From Microbacterium rhizomatis (GTDB lineage: Bacteria > Actinomycetota > Actinomycetes > Actinomycetales > Microbacteriaceae): DNA of 64,000 nucleotides. Location of the stretch: assembly GCF_008710745.1 (NCBI RefSeq), contig NZ_VYSA01000002.1, positions 868,001-932,000 on the forward strand, written 5' to 3'. Positions 43,993 through 52,258 of this stretch are shown one piece after another. The notes beneath the pieces are model-generated. The model ran no database searches, was not told where the DNA came from, and was given only the letters and a program-made list of their open reading frames with translations. Numbering within the stretch: the first letter of the stretch is position 1; each line of letters opens with the position of its first letter. Position numbers and translations under genes: made by a program.

Positions 43993-45572
43993 GCGACAAC
44001 CTCGGTCAGCTGTTCGCCAACGCCGGGCAGCGCTTCCACGACAGAATCGCGATCGAGTCGTGCGGCAGGCAGAAGACCTTCGGAGAGGTCATCGAGCGGG
44101 GCTGGCGCTTGGTACACGCCCTTCAGGACCGCGGAATCCCCGCCGGGTCGCGCGTCGCCGCCCTGCTGGGCAACCGCGTCGAATCGCTCGAGGTGTACGT
44201 CGGCCTCGCGCTCGGTGGCTACACCACGGTCCACGTGAACGATCGGCTCACGTCCGCTGAAGTCGACTACGTCCTGTCGGACTCCGGCGCCGTGGCCCTC
44301 ATCCATACCGATACGGCGAGCGCTGTGGCGGCGGGCCTCTCCACCCACGCCCAGCTGCGCGCGTGGCTCGCCATCGCGGACGAGCCCCCGGCCGGCGCCG
44401 AGTCTTTCAACAGCGCGCTCGACGCAGCATCCGCCGCCCCTCTCCCCATCGACGTCGACCCGGAAGACATCGCGCTCATCGGCTACACGAGCGGTACGAC
44501 CGGATTCCCCAAGGGCGTCCTGGTCAGCCACCGGGCCGTTGTGAACTGCATCAAGCTCGTGCCCTTCGCCTATCGGCTGCCGCTGCAGGGCCACGTCGCC
44601 TTCCCGGGCGGCTGGTCGTTCGTTTCGGGGCTCTGGGGCGTCATCTTCCCGCACTTCTACACGGGCGGCACGGTGTCGTTCATCCCCGGAGCGACGCCCG
44701 ATGAGCTGGGCAGGCACATGGTCGAGCGGGGCTCGACGTTCACGCTGGGCCTGACCCCCCTCATCCCGATCCTGCTCGAGGCCATCCGGCTGCACCCGAA
44801 GGTGCTCGACACGCTCCAGTCGGTTCTGCACTCGGGCGGGCCCCTTCCTCCCGAGTACGCCGAGAAGCTCGTCGGCGTGATCGGCGACCGGCTCGTCGAG
44901 ACGTACGGAATGACCGAGGTCGTGGGGCCCATCACGATCACCAACCGCGCCGACTACCGCGACGGAGGACCGGAGCACATCTTCGAGTCGGTCGGGCGCC
45001 CGCTTCCGACCTCGTCGATGCGGGTCGTGGACGCCGAAGGCCGCACCCTCGCCCCGGGCGAGATCGGCGAGCTCGTCATCTCGGCCGACACGATGTTCTC
45101 GGGGTATCACAACGCTCCCGAGAAGACCGCGGCGGTCCTGCGCGACGGCGAGTACTTCACGGGCGACCTCGGGTATCGCGACGAGGCGGACTACTACTAC
45201 CTGACGGGCCGCGCCCAAGACCTCATCGTCAGTGGGGGTGCGAACGTCTACGCCGCCGAGGTGGAACGCGTGCTGCTGCTCATGGACGAGATCGTCGACG
45301 CGGCAGTCTTCGGCCTTCCCGACGAGCGCTGGGGCGAAGCGGTCTCGTGCGCCCTCGTGATGGCGCCGGAATCCACGGTGAGCCTCGACGACATCCGTGC
45401 CTTCACGCGCGGTCAGCTGGCCGGCTACAAGAAGCCCGTGCACATCTTCATCGTCGAGCAGCTCCCGCGCAACGCGGGGATGAAGGTCATGAAGCACGTG
45501 CTCAAGGAGCAGCTGGCAGGACGCATCGATCAGGCCGGCCAGAAGAACACCGAGAAGAAGGTACAGGCATGA
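43989..45572 (+). CDS. Acyl-CoA synthetase (AMP-forming)
   Basis: A 527-residue ANL ligase: GYTSGTTGFPKGVLVSHRAV (P-loop), RLVETYGMTEVVGPITITN, YFTGDLGYRDEADYYYLTGR, AQDLIVSGGANVYAAEVERV, and the catalytic Lys region PRNAGMKVMKHVLKEQL. It is distinct from the ligase at 24830-26374, so two different acids or two stages of one acid are activated. ATG 43989 overlaps the amidohydrolase stop, and its own stop overlaps the LLM start. Confidence 0.93.
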   Translation: MSDNLGQLFANAGQRFHDRIAIESCGRQKTFGEVIERGWRLVHALQDRGIPAGSRVAALLGNRVESLEVYVGLALGGYTTVHVNDRLTSAEVDYVLSDSGAVALIHTDTASAVAAGLSTHAQLRAWLAIADEPPAGAESFNSALDAASAAPLPIDVDPEDIALIGYTSGTTGFPKGVLVSHRAVVNCIKLVPFAYRLPLQGHVAFPGGWSFVSGLWGVIFPHFYTGGTVSFIPGATPDELGRHMVERGSTFTLGLTPLIPILLEAIRLHPKVLDTLQSVLHSGGPLPPEYAEKLVGVIGDRLVETYGMTEVVGPITITNRADYRDGGPEHIFESVGRPLPTSSMRVVDAEGRTLAPGEIGELVISADTMFSGYHNAPEKTAAVLRDGEYFTGDLGYRDEADYYYLTGRAQDLIVSGGANVYAAEVERVLLLMDEIVDAAVFGLPDERWGEAVSCALVMAPESTVSLDDIRAFTRGQLAGYKKPVHIFIVEQLPRNAGMKVMKHVLKEQLAGRIDQAGQKNTEKKVQA

Positions 45573-46453
45573 GACTGGGCATCAGCGAGCTCTTCACCGG
45601 TGCAGGGCCGCGCGACGGCTCGTGGTCGAACGACGCCGCTCGACTGATCGAAGAGATCGGGTTCGCCTCGGTCTGGCTGCCCGAGCACGTCGTCTTCTTC
45701 CCCGAGTACAAATCCCAGTACCCGTACGAGTCGGGCGGCGCCCAGGAGGTGCATCGGATGCTGGGGGTCATCGACCCGCTCGTCCTGGCCTCGAGCATCG
45801 CGGCGTCGACGACGACGCTGCGGATCGGCACGTACGTCTTCGTCGTTCCTCAGCGCAATCCCATCATCACGGCGCGGCAGGTCGCGAGCATCGACCAGCT
45901 GAGCGGCGGACGTTTCGAGTTCGGCGTCGGAGTCGGATGGGCGGTGGAGGAGTACGACGCCCTCGATGTGCCCTTCGGCCGGCGCGGAGCGCGCATGGAC
46001 GAGTACCTCGCCGCGATGCGCGCACTGTGGTCGCCCGAGGAGCTCACGAGCTTCTCCGGCGAGTTCGTCGATTTCCCCCCGCTCTACTGCTTCCCCAAGC
46101 CTGTGCAGAGCCGGCTGCCGATCATCGTCGGTGGCAACAGCGACGCATCGCTCCGCCGCATCGTCGAGGTCGGCGACGGGTGGGCCGGCTACAGCCGCAC
46201 GACCGAAGACATCGAGATCTTCGTCGAGCGGCTCGCCACGGCGATGGAGGCGGCCGGGAGGCGGATGTCGGAGCTCTCCCTCAAGGTCGGTCGACGCAGC
46301 AAGGGCAAGACCGAGAAGGACTGGGAGGACGACCTCGCCTACATCGAGAGCGTCGAGAAGCTCGGCATCGATGAGGTCGTCGTCTCGCCGCGCATCGGCG
46401 ACGAGCACTACGAACGCGACATGAGACGCTACGCCGAGATCGTCGGGCTCTGA
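45569..46453 (+). CDS. LLM-class F420-dependent oxidoreductase
   Basis: A 294-residue luciferase-like enzyme, TIGR03619-like: RLGISELFTGAGPRDGSWSN, IGFASVWLPEHVVFFPEYKS, LRIGTYVFVVPQRNPIITAR, GGRFEFGVGVGWAVEEYDAL, and LPIIVGGNSDASLRRIVEVG. It is a close relative of 28610-29530 (shared WLPEHxxFF and FGVGVGW blocks). ATG 45569 overlaps the ligase stop by 4 nt. Confidence 0.92.
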   Translation: MRLGISELFTGAGPRDGSWSNDAARLIEEIGFASVWLPEHVVFFPEYKSQYPYESGGAQEVHRMLGVIDPLVLASSIAASTTTLRIGTYVFVVPQRNPIITARQVASIDQLSGGRFEFGVGVGWAVEEYDALDVPFGRRGARMDEYLAAMRALWSPEELTSFSGEFVDFPPLYCFPKPVQSRLPIIVGGNSDASLRRIVEVGDGWAGYSRTTEDIEIFVERLATAMEAAGRRMSELSLKVGRRSKGKTEKDWEDDLAYIESVEKLGIDEVVVSPRIGDEHYERDMRRYAEIVGL

Positions 46454-46470
46454 CGCCCGGTGGACTCGCC

Positions 46471-46989
46471 GTGGCTCTGATCTCGAGCGTCGAGCGGCTC
46501 CTCGCCGAGGACGCTGTCCGTCGAGCGCTCCTCGCGTACTGCCGCGGTGTCGACCGCGGGGACGCGGCTCTGGCCGTGAGCGCCTATCACCCTGACGGTG
46601 TCGATCATCACGGCACGTGGGATGGCCGCGTCGACGGACACTTCGCGGACGCCCTCGCCCGGCTCGTCGACCGGACGCGCTCGACCGTGCACGTCCTCGG
46701 GCCGTCGGCCTTCGACTGGATCGATACCCGTACCGTGCGCGTGGAGTCGAACGTGATGGCCCTTCACGAAGTCGAGGTCGACGGCCGCCGTACGATCGAG
46801 CACCTCCACGGTCGCTACCTCGATCTGTTCACGTGCACCGACGGCGACTGGGCGATCAGCGAGCGGATGTTCGTGCACGACCTCGACTTCCTCGACGACC
46901 GCGCCGCGGCGGCGTATCCGCCGCACGTCTTCGCCAACGGTGCGCGCGGCGCAGACGACCCGGCCCACGGTGCGGGCCGGGCCGGCTGA
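46471..46989 (+). CDS. SnoaL/NTF2-like protein
   Basis: A 172-residue NTF2-fold protein: LLAEDAVRRALLAYCRGVDR, GDAALAVSAYHPDGVDHHGT, EHLHGRYLDLFTCTDGDWAI, and FVHDLDFLDDRAAAAYP. The CRGVDRGD and YHPDGVDHHG blocks match the group of 39327-39803. It starts at GTG 46471 with a weak GGTGGA upstream, 17 nt after the LLM stop, and ends the operon that began at 41008. It is convergent with the SDR at 47006. Confidence 0.85.
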   Translation: MALISSVERLLAEDAVRRALLAYCRGVDRGDAALAVSAYHPDGVDHHGTWDGRVDGHFADALARLVDRTRSTVHVLGPSAFDWIDTRTVRVESNVMALHEVEVDGRRTIEHLHGRYLDLFTCTDGDWAISERMFVHDLDFLDDRAAAAYPPHVFANGARGADDPAHGAGRAG

Positions 46990-47005
46990 GAGGTCGGGCC
47001 CGTGC

Positions 47006-47893
47006 TCAGGACCCCGCGGTCACGGGGGCGCCATCGGTCAGCAGCGCGGCGAGCACCTCGAACTCCTGCTGGAACGACACCATCACCTGCACCTCGTCGG
47101 GCGAGTTCAGCTCGTCCCAGTGGTCGCGCACGCCCTCGGGGCTCAGGTCACGCGAGAAGTAGCCGGGCGTCTGGGCGATGACGACCCGGGCGACCCGACC
47201 GCCGCCGACGTTGAACACCTCGCCCGTCGTCGTGCACGCCTCGGCGCTCAGCCACACCACGACGGGCGAGACGAGGCTCGGGTCGAGGCGGTCGGCGTAC
47301 TCGCCCAGCAGGTTCTCGGTCATGCGCGTGCGGGCGCCCGGCTCGATCGCGTTGACGTTGATGCCGTGCCGCGCCCCCTCGATCGCGAGCGTCTTCGTCG
47401 CCCCCCAGATCGCGGCCTTCGCCGCACCGTAGTTCACCTGACCGAAGTTGCCGAAGATCCCGGCCGCGGAGGTCGTATTGACGATGCGTCCGTAGCCCTG
47501 CTCGACCATCACGGGCCACGCGGCCTTGCTCATCCAGATCGTGCCCCCGAGATGCACGGCGAGCACCGACGTCCATTCCTCTTCGCTGAGCTTCGAGAAC
47601 GAGCGGTCGCGGAGGATGCCCGCGTTGTTGACGAGGATGTCGAGGCGCCCGTAGGTCGAGGTGGCGAGCTCGACGATTCGGGTGGCACCCTCGAGGGTGC
47701 TGATGTCGTTCGCGTCGGCTGTCGCCACGCCACCCGCGGCGCGGATCTCTTCGACGACCGCGTCCGCCGCGTCGCGGTCGTTGACGACGACGGTGGCACC
47801 ACGCGAGGCGAGGGCCAGCGCATGCTCACGGCCGAGGCCGCGGGCGGCACCCGTGACGATCGCGACTCGTCCGTTCAGATCGATCTCGGTCAT
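47006..47893 (-). CDS. SDR, (3R)-hydroxyacyl-CoA dehydrogenase/MFE-2-like
   Basis: A 295-residue SDR: VAIVTGAARGLGREHALALA (cofactor motif), DILVNNAGILRDRSFSKLSE, the active site in IVNTTSAAGIFGNFGQVNYG followed by AAKAA (Ser, Tyr, Lys present), and NAIEPGARTRMTENLL. The ILRDRSFSK and NFGQVNYGAAK blocks are those of the dehydrogenase half of multifunctional enzyme 2. It carries about 50 extra C-terminal residues. It lies 21 nt downstream of livF and is probably co-transcribed with the transporter. It would oxidise the product of the double-hotdog hydratase. Confidence 0.9.
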   Translation of the reverse strand: MTEIDLNGRVAIVTGAARGLGREHALALASRGATVVVNDRDAADAVVEEIRAAGGVATADANDISTLEGATRIVELATSTYGRLDILVNNAGILRDRSFSKLSEEEWTSVLAVHLGGTIWMSKAAWPVMVEQGYGRIVNTTSAAGIFGNFGQVNYGAAKAAIWGATKTLAIEGARHGINVNAIEPGARTRMTENLLGEYADRLDPSLVSPVVVWLSAEACTTTGEVFNVGGGRVARVVIAQTPGYFSRDLSPEGVRDHWDELNSPDEVQVMVSFQQEFEVLAALLTDGAPVTAGS

Positions 47894-47914
47894 TGATTCC
47901 AGCTCCTCGGGGGA

Positions 47915-48634
47915 TCAGCCGAAGAGCGCCGACATGACTTCGGCGCTCCCTCGGACCTCTTCTGCGGTTCCGTGCGAGACGATCCGGCCCCGCTGGATCA
48001 CGTAGACCTCGTCGCTGACCTCCAGCGCGAGTTCGGCATTCTGCTCGACGAGCAGGATCGTGGCGCCGGCGCGGTGGAGGGTCTCGATGTTCTCGAACAG
48101 GATGTCCACGATGGAGGGCGCGAGGCCCATCGACGGCTCGTCGAGGAGCAGCACCTGGGGCATGGTCATGAGTGCGCGGCCGAAGGCGAGCATCTGCTGC
48201 TCGCCACCGCTCAATGAGGCGGCGTACTGGTTCCTGCGGTCGGCGAGACGGGGGAACAGCTCGAAGACGCGCGCGAGTTCGTCGCGCCGCTCCGTGCGCG
48301 ATCCGCGACCGCTGTACGCCGAGAGTTCGAGGTTCTCGAGCACCGTGAGAGGTGGCGCCACTCGTCGCCCTTCGGCCACGAGGGCCACGCCCGACCGAAC
48401 CACACGGTGGGCGGCCCAGCCGGTGATCTCGCGTCCGTCGACCGTCACCGAACCGCTCGAGGGCTTGTGAAGCCCCGCGATCGTGTTCAGGGTCGTGGTC
48501 TTGCCTGCGCCGTTCGAGCCGATCAGGGCGACCAGGGTGCCCTGACGGACCTCCAGATCGACATCACGGACCGCTGATATCGCGCCGTACCCGGCGGAGA
48601 GTCGCGATACGCGCAGCATCGGATCGTTTGCCAA
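47915..48634 (-). CDS. livF: Branched-chain-type ABC transporter ATPase LivF
   Basis: A 239-residue ATPase with Walker A IGSNGAGKTTTLN, signature ASLSGGEQQMLAFGRALM, and Walker B QVLLLDEPSMGLAPSIVDIL. The start is the TTG at 48634, decided by a perfect AAGGAGG seven nt upstream; the nearest ATG would remove the first five residues and the good spacing. It overlaps the 3' end of livG by 71 nt. Confidence 0.95.
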   Translation of the reverse strand: MANDPMLRVSRLSAGYGAISAVRDVDLEVRQGTLVALIGSNGAGKTTTLNTIAGLHKPSSGSVTVDGREITGWAAHRVVRSGVALVAEGRRVAPPLTVLENLELSAYSGRGSRTERRDELARVFELFPRLADRRNQYAASLSGGEQQMLAFGRALMTMPQVLLLDEPSMGLAPSIVDILFENIETLHRAGATILLVEQNAELALEVSDEVYVIQRGRIVSHGTAEEVRGSAEVMSALFG

Positions 48635-49418
48635 AGTAGGCCTCCTTCACATCATCCTGCTCGAGGCACCACGTGGGGGCGCCTTCGGCGAGTACTGCAC
48701 CCGAATTCATCACCGACACCGTCTCGCAGAACTCCTCGACGAGGCGCATGTTGTGCTCGATCAGGATGAGCGTGAGCCCGAGATCCTTGAGCTGCACGAG
48801 CAGCTGACCGATCTGTTCGGACTCGACGTCGTTCATGCCCGCGGTCGGCTCGTCGAGGAGCAGGATCCGGGGATCGGTCGCGAGGGCGCGCGCGATCTCC
48901 ACGCGACGCTGATCGCCGTACGAAAGGGTTTCGGCGAGCGACGAGTGCGGAGCGCGGCACCCGACCATGTCCAGCAGCTCGGCGGCGCGCGCACGTACCT
49001 GCTTGCGCTCCCGTCGCTCGGTAGGGCTCAGCAGGATCGCGCCCGCGATCGTCGACGAGCGCTGCATGTAGGCGCCCGCGATGACCGTCTCGATGACCGT
49101 CATCCCGGGGAACAGGCGGATGTTCTGGTAGGTGCGGGCCACTCCGCGACGCGCGATGTGGAAGGGCTGCATCCGCGTGACGTCTTCACCGAACAGCGTG
49201 ATCGAGCCGGAGTCGGCACGGATGAATCCGCTGACCATGTTGAGGACCGTCGTCTTGCCGGCGCCGTTCGGACCGAGGATGCCGTGAACCCGCTGACGGG
49301 GCACCGTGATGGTGACATCGTCGACGGCCTTCAGCCCGCCGAACTCCTTCGTCAACGCCACGATCTCGACGGCGAGCTCGCCCGCATCCGGTTGTGTCGT
49401 CTGCTTCTGGTCGCTCAT
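48564..49418 (-). CDS. livG: Branched-chain-type ABC transporter ATPase LivG
   Basis: A 284-residue ATPase with Walker A ILGPNGAGKTTVLN, RTYQNIRLFPGMTVIETVIA, signature ETLSYGDQRRVEIARALA, Walker B RILLLDEPTAGMND, and the LivG-type C-terminal tail ending near LEQDDVKEAYFGKR. A further 20 residues (SDAARIATLRRVRRDISGP) run into livF by 71 nt. ATG 49418 overlaps livM by 4 nt. Confidence 0.95.
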   Translation of the reverse strand: MSDQKQTTQPDAGELAVEIVALTKEFGGLKAVDDVTITVPRQRVHGILGPNGAGKTTVLNMVSGFIRADSGSITLFGEDVTRMQPFHIARRGVARTYQNIRLFPGMTVIETVIAGAYMQRSSTIAGAILLSPTERRERKQVRARAAELLDMVGCRAPHSSLAETLSYGDQRRVEIARALATDPRILLLDEPTAGMNDVESEQIGQLLVQLKDLGLTLILIEHNMRLVEEFCETVSVMNSGAVLAEGAPTWCLEQDDVKEAYFGKRSDAARIATLRRVRRDISGP

Positions 49419-50341
49419 GACGCCGCACCCGCCTTCGCGCCCTCGTATGGAGTGTCGACGGTGTCGTCCGGATCCGTCCCTCGCCGCGCGGCTCGGCGCT
49501 TGTCCCACCGCGCACGCATCAGCCTCATGCGGCGCATGTCCACGAGCCCACGAGGCATGTAGATGATGATCACGACGAGCAGTACCCCGGTGACGACACG
49601 GTCGTACTCGCCCATCGGGCCGCGGAGCAGCTCGGGGAGGATCGTGAAGACGATCGCCCCGACGATCGGACCGAGCCAGTAGAACGCTCCGCCGAGCACG
49701 ACAGCCGCGAGGCTGACGAAGCCGAGGTGCGTGTAGAAGGTATCGGGCCCGATGTACTGGAGGAAGCTCGCCTGCAGCACGCCGGCGGCGCCCCCGAATG
49801 CGCCCGACAGGATCATCCCGATGAACTGGATGCGGCGAGGCGAGATGCCGAGGGTCTCAGCCACCGCCGGGTCTTCCCGCACGGCGTCGGCCGCCAGCCC
49901 GAACCGAGACCCGCCGAGCCTGGCCATGATGTAGCCGGCGACGACGATCGAGCCGATGAGCCAGAGCCACGTTCCGAGATCGCCCGATACCCGGGTGCCG
50001 GTGGCCCCGCCGGTGAAGTCGGGAAGGTTGAGGATCAGCACGCGGCCGATCAGCACCATCGCGATCGTCGCCATCGCCAGGTAGTGGCTCTCAAGCCGGA
50101 TGAGCAGGGCCGCGGTCACGACGCCGATGACGGCGCCCACCACGATGCACACGACGAAGGCGAGCACCGGCGGGATCCCGAGAGAGCCGACGATGTACGC
50201 GAACGTGAACGCGCTGAACGCACCGAAGAACACCGGGGCGAGGCTCAACACCCCCGTCCAGAGCGATGCGTAGATCGAGAGGGCGAACAGAGAGCTGACG
50301 CCGGCGAACTGCAGAGTGGTCAGCCAGGCTGCGGTACTCAC
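49415..50341 (-). CDS. livM: Branched-chain-type ABC transporter permease LivM
   Basis: A 308-residue inner-membrane permease with about 8-9 hydrophobic helices and the coupling motif region RFGLAADAVREDPAVAETLG (EAA-like, toward the ATPases). Other typical blocks are GAFGGAAGVLQASFLQYIGP and LGGAFYWLGPIVGAIVF. The C-terminus is a charged tail (DPDDTVDTPYEG). GTG 50341 is chosen, with GGAG upstream; longer in-frame starts run into livH. Confidence 0.92.
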   Translation of the reverse strand: MSTAAWLTTLQFAGVSSLFALSIYASLWTGVLSLAPVFFGAFSAFTFAYIVGSLGIPPVLAFVVCIVVGAVIGVVTAALLIRLESHYLAMATIAMVLIGRVLILNLPDFTGGATGTRVSGDLGTWLWLIGSIVVAGYIMARLGGSRFGLAADAVREDPAVAETLGISPRRIQFIGMILSGAFGGAAGVLQASFLQYIGPDTFYTHLGFVSLAAVVLGGAFYWLGPIVGAIVFTILPELLRGPMGEYDRVVTGVLLVVIIIYMPRGLVDMRRMRLMRARWDKRRAARRGTDPDDTVDTPYEGAKAGAAS

Positions 50342-50372
50342 GAGGGGGTCTCCATGTCGGGCTCGATCGTTC

Positions 50373-51260
50373 TCAGGCTCGGACGAACTGTCGTTCTCGG
50401 AAGATGCCGCGCGGCCAGACGACCAGGACGAGCAGCAGCACACCGAACGTGATCGCGTCGCGGAAACCGGACGAGATGTACTGCGCGCTCATCACTTCGA
50501 GGACTCCGATCGCGAGTCCCGCGATCGCTGCGCCGCGGATGTCGCCCCAGCCGCCGACCACGACGGCGGCGAAGCCCTTGAGCAGGAGTGCTTCGCCGAG
50601 GTTGAACGAGACGTTGTTGTCGGCGAGGGCAGCGAGCACCCCGGCGAGTCCCGCGATCGCCGCCGCGAGGAAGGCGACCACGATGAGCGTGCTGCGCGCG
50701 TTCACGCCCACGATCGTGGCCGAGCGCGTGTCGGCAGAGACCGCCCGCACCGCCGACCCGAAGCGGGTCTTCGTGAGGAGGAGGTGAACACCTGTCACGA
50801 CGACGATGAGAGCGACCACGCTGTACAGCTGCGTGGGGAGGATGACGAAGTCGCCGATGCGGATCGCGGCGGTGGCGACCGACCCCGCAGGATAGCTCGT
50901 CGCCGACGGCCCCGCGAATGCCTCGGCGACCGCGAGCAGCACGATCCAGATGCCGATGCTCGCGATGATCGGCGCGAACGTTCCCGCCTTGCGCTTGCGC
51001 AGCGGCTCGAAAGCCAGAACGTCTGCGGCGACTCCGAGAACTCCGGCGAAGAGCACGCCCGCGACGAGGGCGATCCAGAAGTTCCAGCCCAGCTGGGCGA
51101 CGAGCCAGTACGACGAGAGCGCCCCCCATGTCGCGAAGGTGCCGTGGGCGACGTTCAGGATGCCCATCCGCGCCATGATGAGCGAGAACCCGATTGCGAA
51201 GATCGCGTAGATGGATCCGAGCGCAATGCCGTTCATCAGCTGCTGAATCAGGAGTTGCAC
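50373..51260 (-). CDS. livH: Branched-chain-type ABC transporter permease LivH
   Basis: A 295-residue permease with about 8 hydrophobic helices: LMNGIALGSIYAIFAIGFSL, LNVAHGTFATWGALSSYWLV, the EAA-like TRFGSAVRAVSADTRSATIV, and GEALLLKGFAAVVVGGWGDI. GTG 51260 is used; a TTG at 51314 would place the start inside the operator. First gene of the livH-livM-livG-livF-SDR operon. Confidence 0.93.
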   Translation of the reverse strand: MQLLIQQLMNGIALGSIYAIFAIGFSLIMARMGILNVAHGTFATWGALSSYWLVAQLGWNFWIALVAGVLFAGVLGVAADVLAFEPLRKRKAGTFAPIIASIGIWIVLLAVAEAFAGPSATSYPAGSVATAAIRIGDFVILPTQLYSVVALIVVVTGVHLLLTKTRFGSAVRAVSADTRSATIVGVNARSTLIVVAFLAAAIAGLAGVLAALADNNVSFNLGEALLLKGFAAVVVGGWGDIRGAAIAGLAIGVLEVMSAQYISSGFRDAITFGVLLLVLVVWPRGIFRERQFVRA

Positions 51261-51309
51261 GGATGCTCTCTTTCGGGGCGCGAGATCGACTCGGGTGAGC
51301 AGATTCTGA

Positions 51310-51323
51310 ATCAAGCGCTCGCT
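51310..51323. promoter_or_regulatory. KstR2-like operator 8 (one mismatch)
   Basis: ATCAAGCGCTCGCT differs from the consensus by one base (C for T). It sits inside TCAAGCG-CT-CGCTTGA (51311-51326), a perfect palindrome with 7-nt arms, 49 nt upstream of livH. Confidence 0.6.
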
Positions 51324-51392
51324 TGACTTCAGTGTCAGCTTGCCCAGTGTACGTCACCCCGATGCCGGGCTGTCAACCTTTCAGGACAGTGA

Positions 51393-51418
51393 GTTCGTCA
51401 AGCGCTTGCTTGACGAAC
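51393..51418. promoter_or_regulatory. KstR2-like operator 9 in a 26-bp palindrome
   Basis: Arms GTTCGTCAAGC (51393-51403) and GCTTGACGAAC (51408-51418) are perfectly complementary around GCTT. Inside it, GTCAAGCGCTTGCT (51397-51410) matches the consensus except for the first base. It lies 48 nt upstream of the SDR start at 51466 and is the longest symmetric operator of the set. Confidence 0.7.
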
Positions 51419-51465
51419 GCACTCGGCGCCTCCTAGGCTCCGATCAGCCGAAACGAGGAGACGCC

Positions 51466-52218
51466 GTGGACCTTCAGCTTGCCGGCCGAGTCGCCGTCGT
51501 CACCGGCGCGAGCGGGGGGATCGGTCGCGCCGCAAGCAGGATGCTGGCGGCGGAGGGCGCAGACGTCGTGCTCGTCGCGCGGCGCCCCGAGGCGCTGCGC
51601 GACGCGGCCACCGACATCGAGGGCGTCGCCGGGGCATCCCCGTTGGTGCTCGATCTGGATGTCACGGACCCGCGCTCCGCCGCCCGCATCGGCGAAGCCG
51701 TACGCGAGAGGCACGGCCGGCTCGACATCCTCGTCAACGCCGCCGGAGCGGCGGAGCGACCGGGCGAAGCGCTCACGGACGAGATCTGGCTCCGCCAGTT
51801 CGAGCTGAACTTCCACGCCAAGCGGCGACTGGCCGAGGCTGTCCTGCCCATGATCCGGGCAAGCGACCAGGGGCGCATCGTGAACTTCGTGGGGCTGCTC
51901 GAGCCCTCGGTGGTCTCGGCGGCGCAGGCTGCCGTGGCCGCGTGCATCCTCTGGTCCAAGGCGCTCGCCAGAACGGTCGCACCCGACGGTGTCACCGTCA
52001 ACTGCGTCGCCCCCGGGCGCGTCGAGAGCGAACAGGTGCGCCGCGCCCTCCCCGACGGAGAGGCGAAGGACGCATTCATCCGCCAGTGGATCCCCGCGGG
52101 CCGCCTGGGAACGGCGGACGAGGCGGCGGCGCTCGTCGCCTTCCTCGTCTCGGGCCCGGCCGCTTACATCACCGGTGACACGTTCAGCGTCGACGGCGGC
52201 ATGCACCGTTCGATCTGA
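51466..52218 (+). CDS. SDR-fold protein with degenerate catalytic residues
   Basis: A 250-residue SDR. The cofactor site is intact (VAVVTGASGGIGRAASRMLA; ILVNAAGAAERPGEALTDEI), as is the C-terminal YITGDTFSVDGGMHRSI. The catalytic segment reads IVNFVGLLEPSVVSAAQAAV, so the usual Ser, Tyr and Lys of S-x-YxxxK are replaced (Tyr by Val, Lys by Gln). It may be non-catalytic, a partner subunit, or use another mechanism. GAGGAG precedes GTG 51466. It is the single plus-strand gene opposite the liv operon. Confidence 0.88.
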   Translation: MDLQLAGRVAVVTGASGGIGRAASRMLAAEGADVVLVARRPEALRDAATDIEGVAGASPLVLDLDVTDPRSAARIGEAVRERHGRLDILVNAAGAAERPGEALTDEIWLRQFELNFHAKRRLAEAVLPMIRASDQGRIVNFVGLLEPSVVSAAQAAVAACILWSKALARTVAPDGVTVNCVAPGRVESEQVRRALPDGEAKDAFIRQWIPAGRLGTADEAAALVAFLVSGPAAYITGDTFSVDGGMHRSI

Positions 52219-52258
52219 ACGCCCGCGAGCGAGGAACGCCCGCGAGCGCCTCCCCGGC

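Noticed and set aside
14729..51418. Assigning the island to the known steroid ring C/D (HIP) pathway
   Set aside because: Although the operator and TetR resemble KstR2, ipdA, ipdB and ipdC are not recognisable and gene content differs. The substrate is left open.
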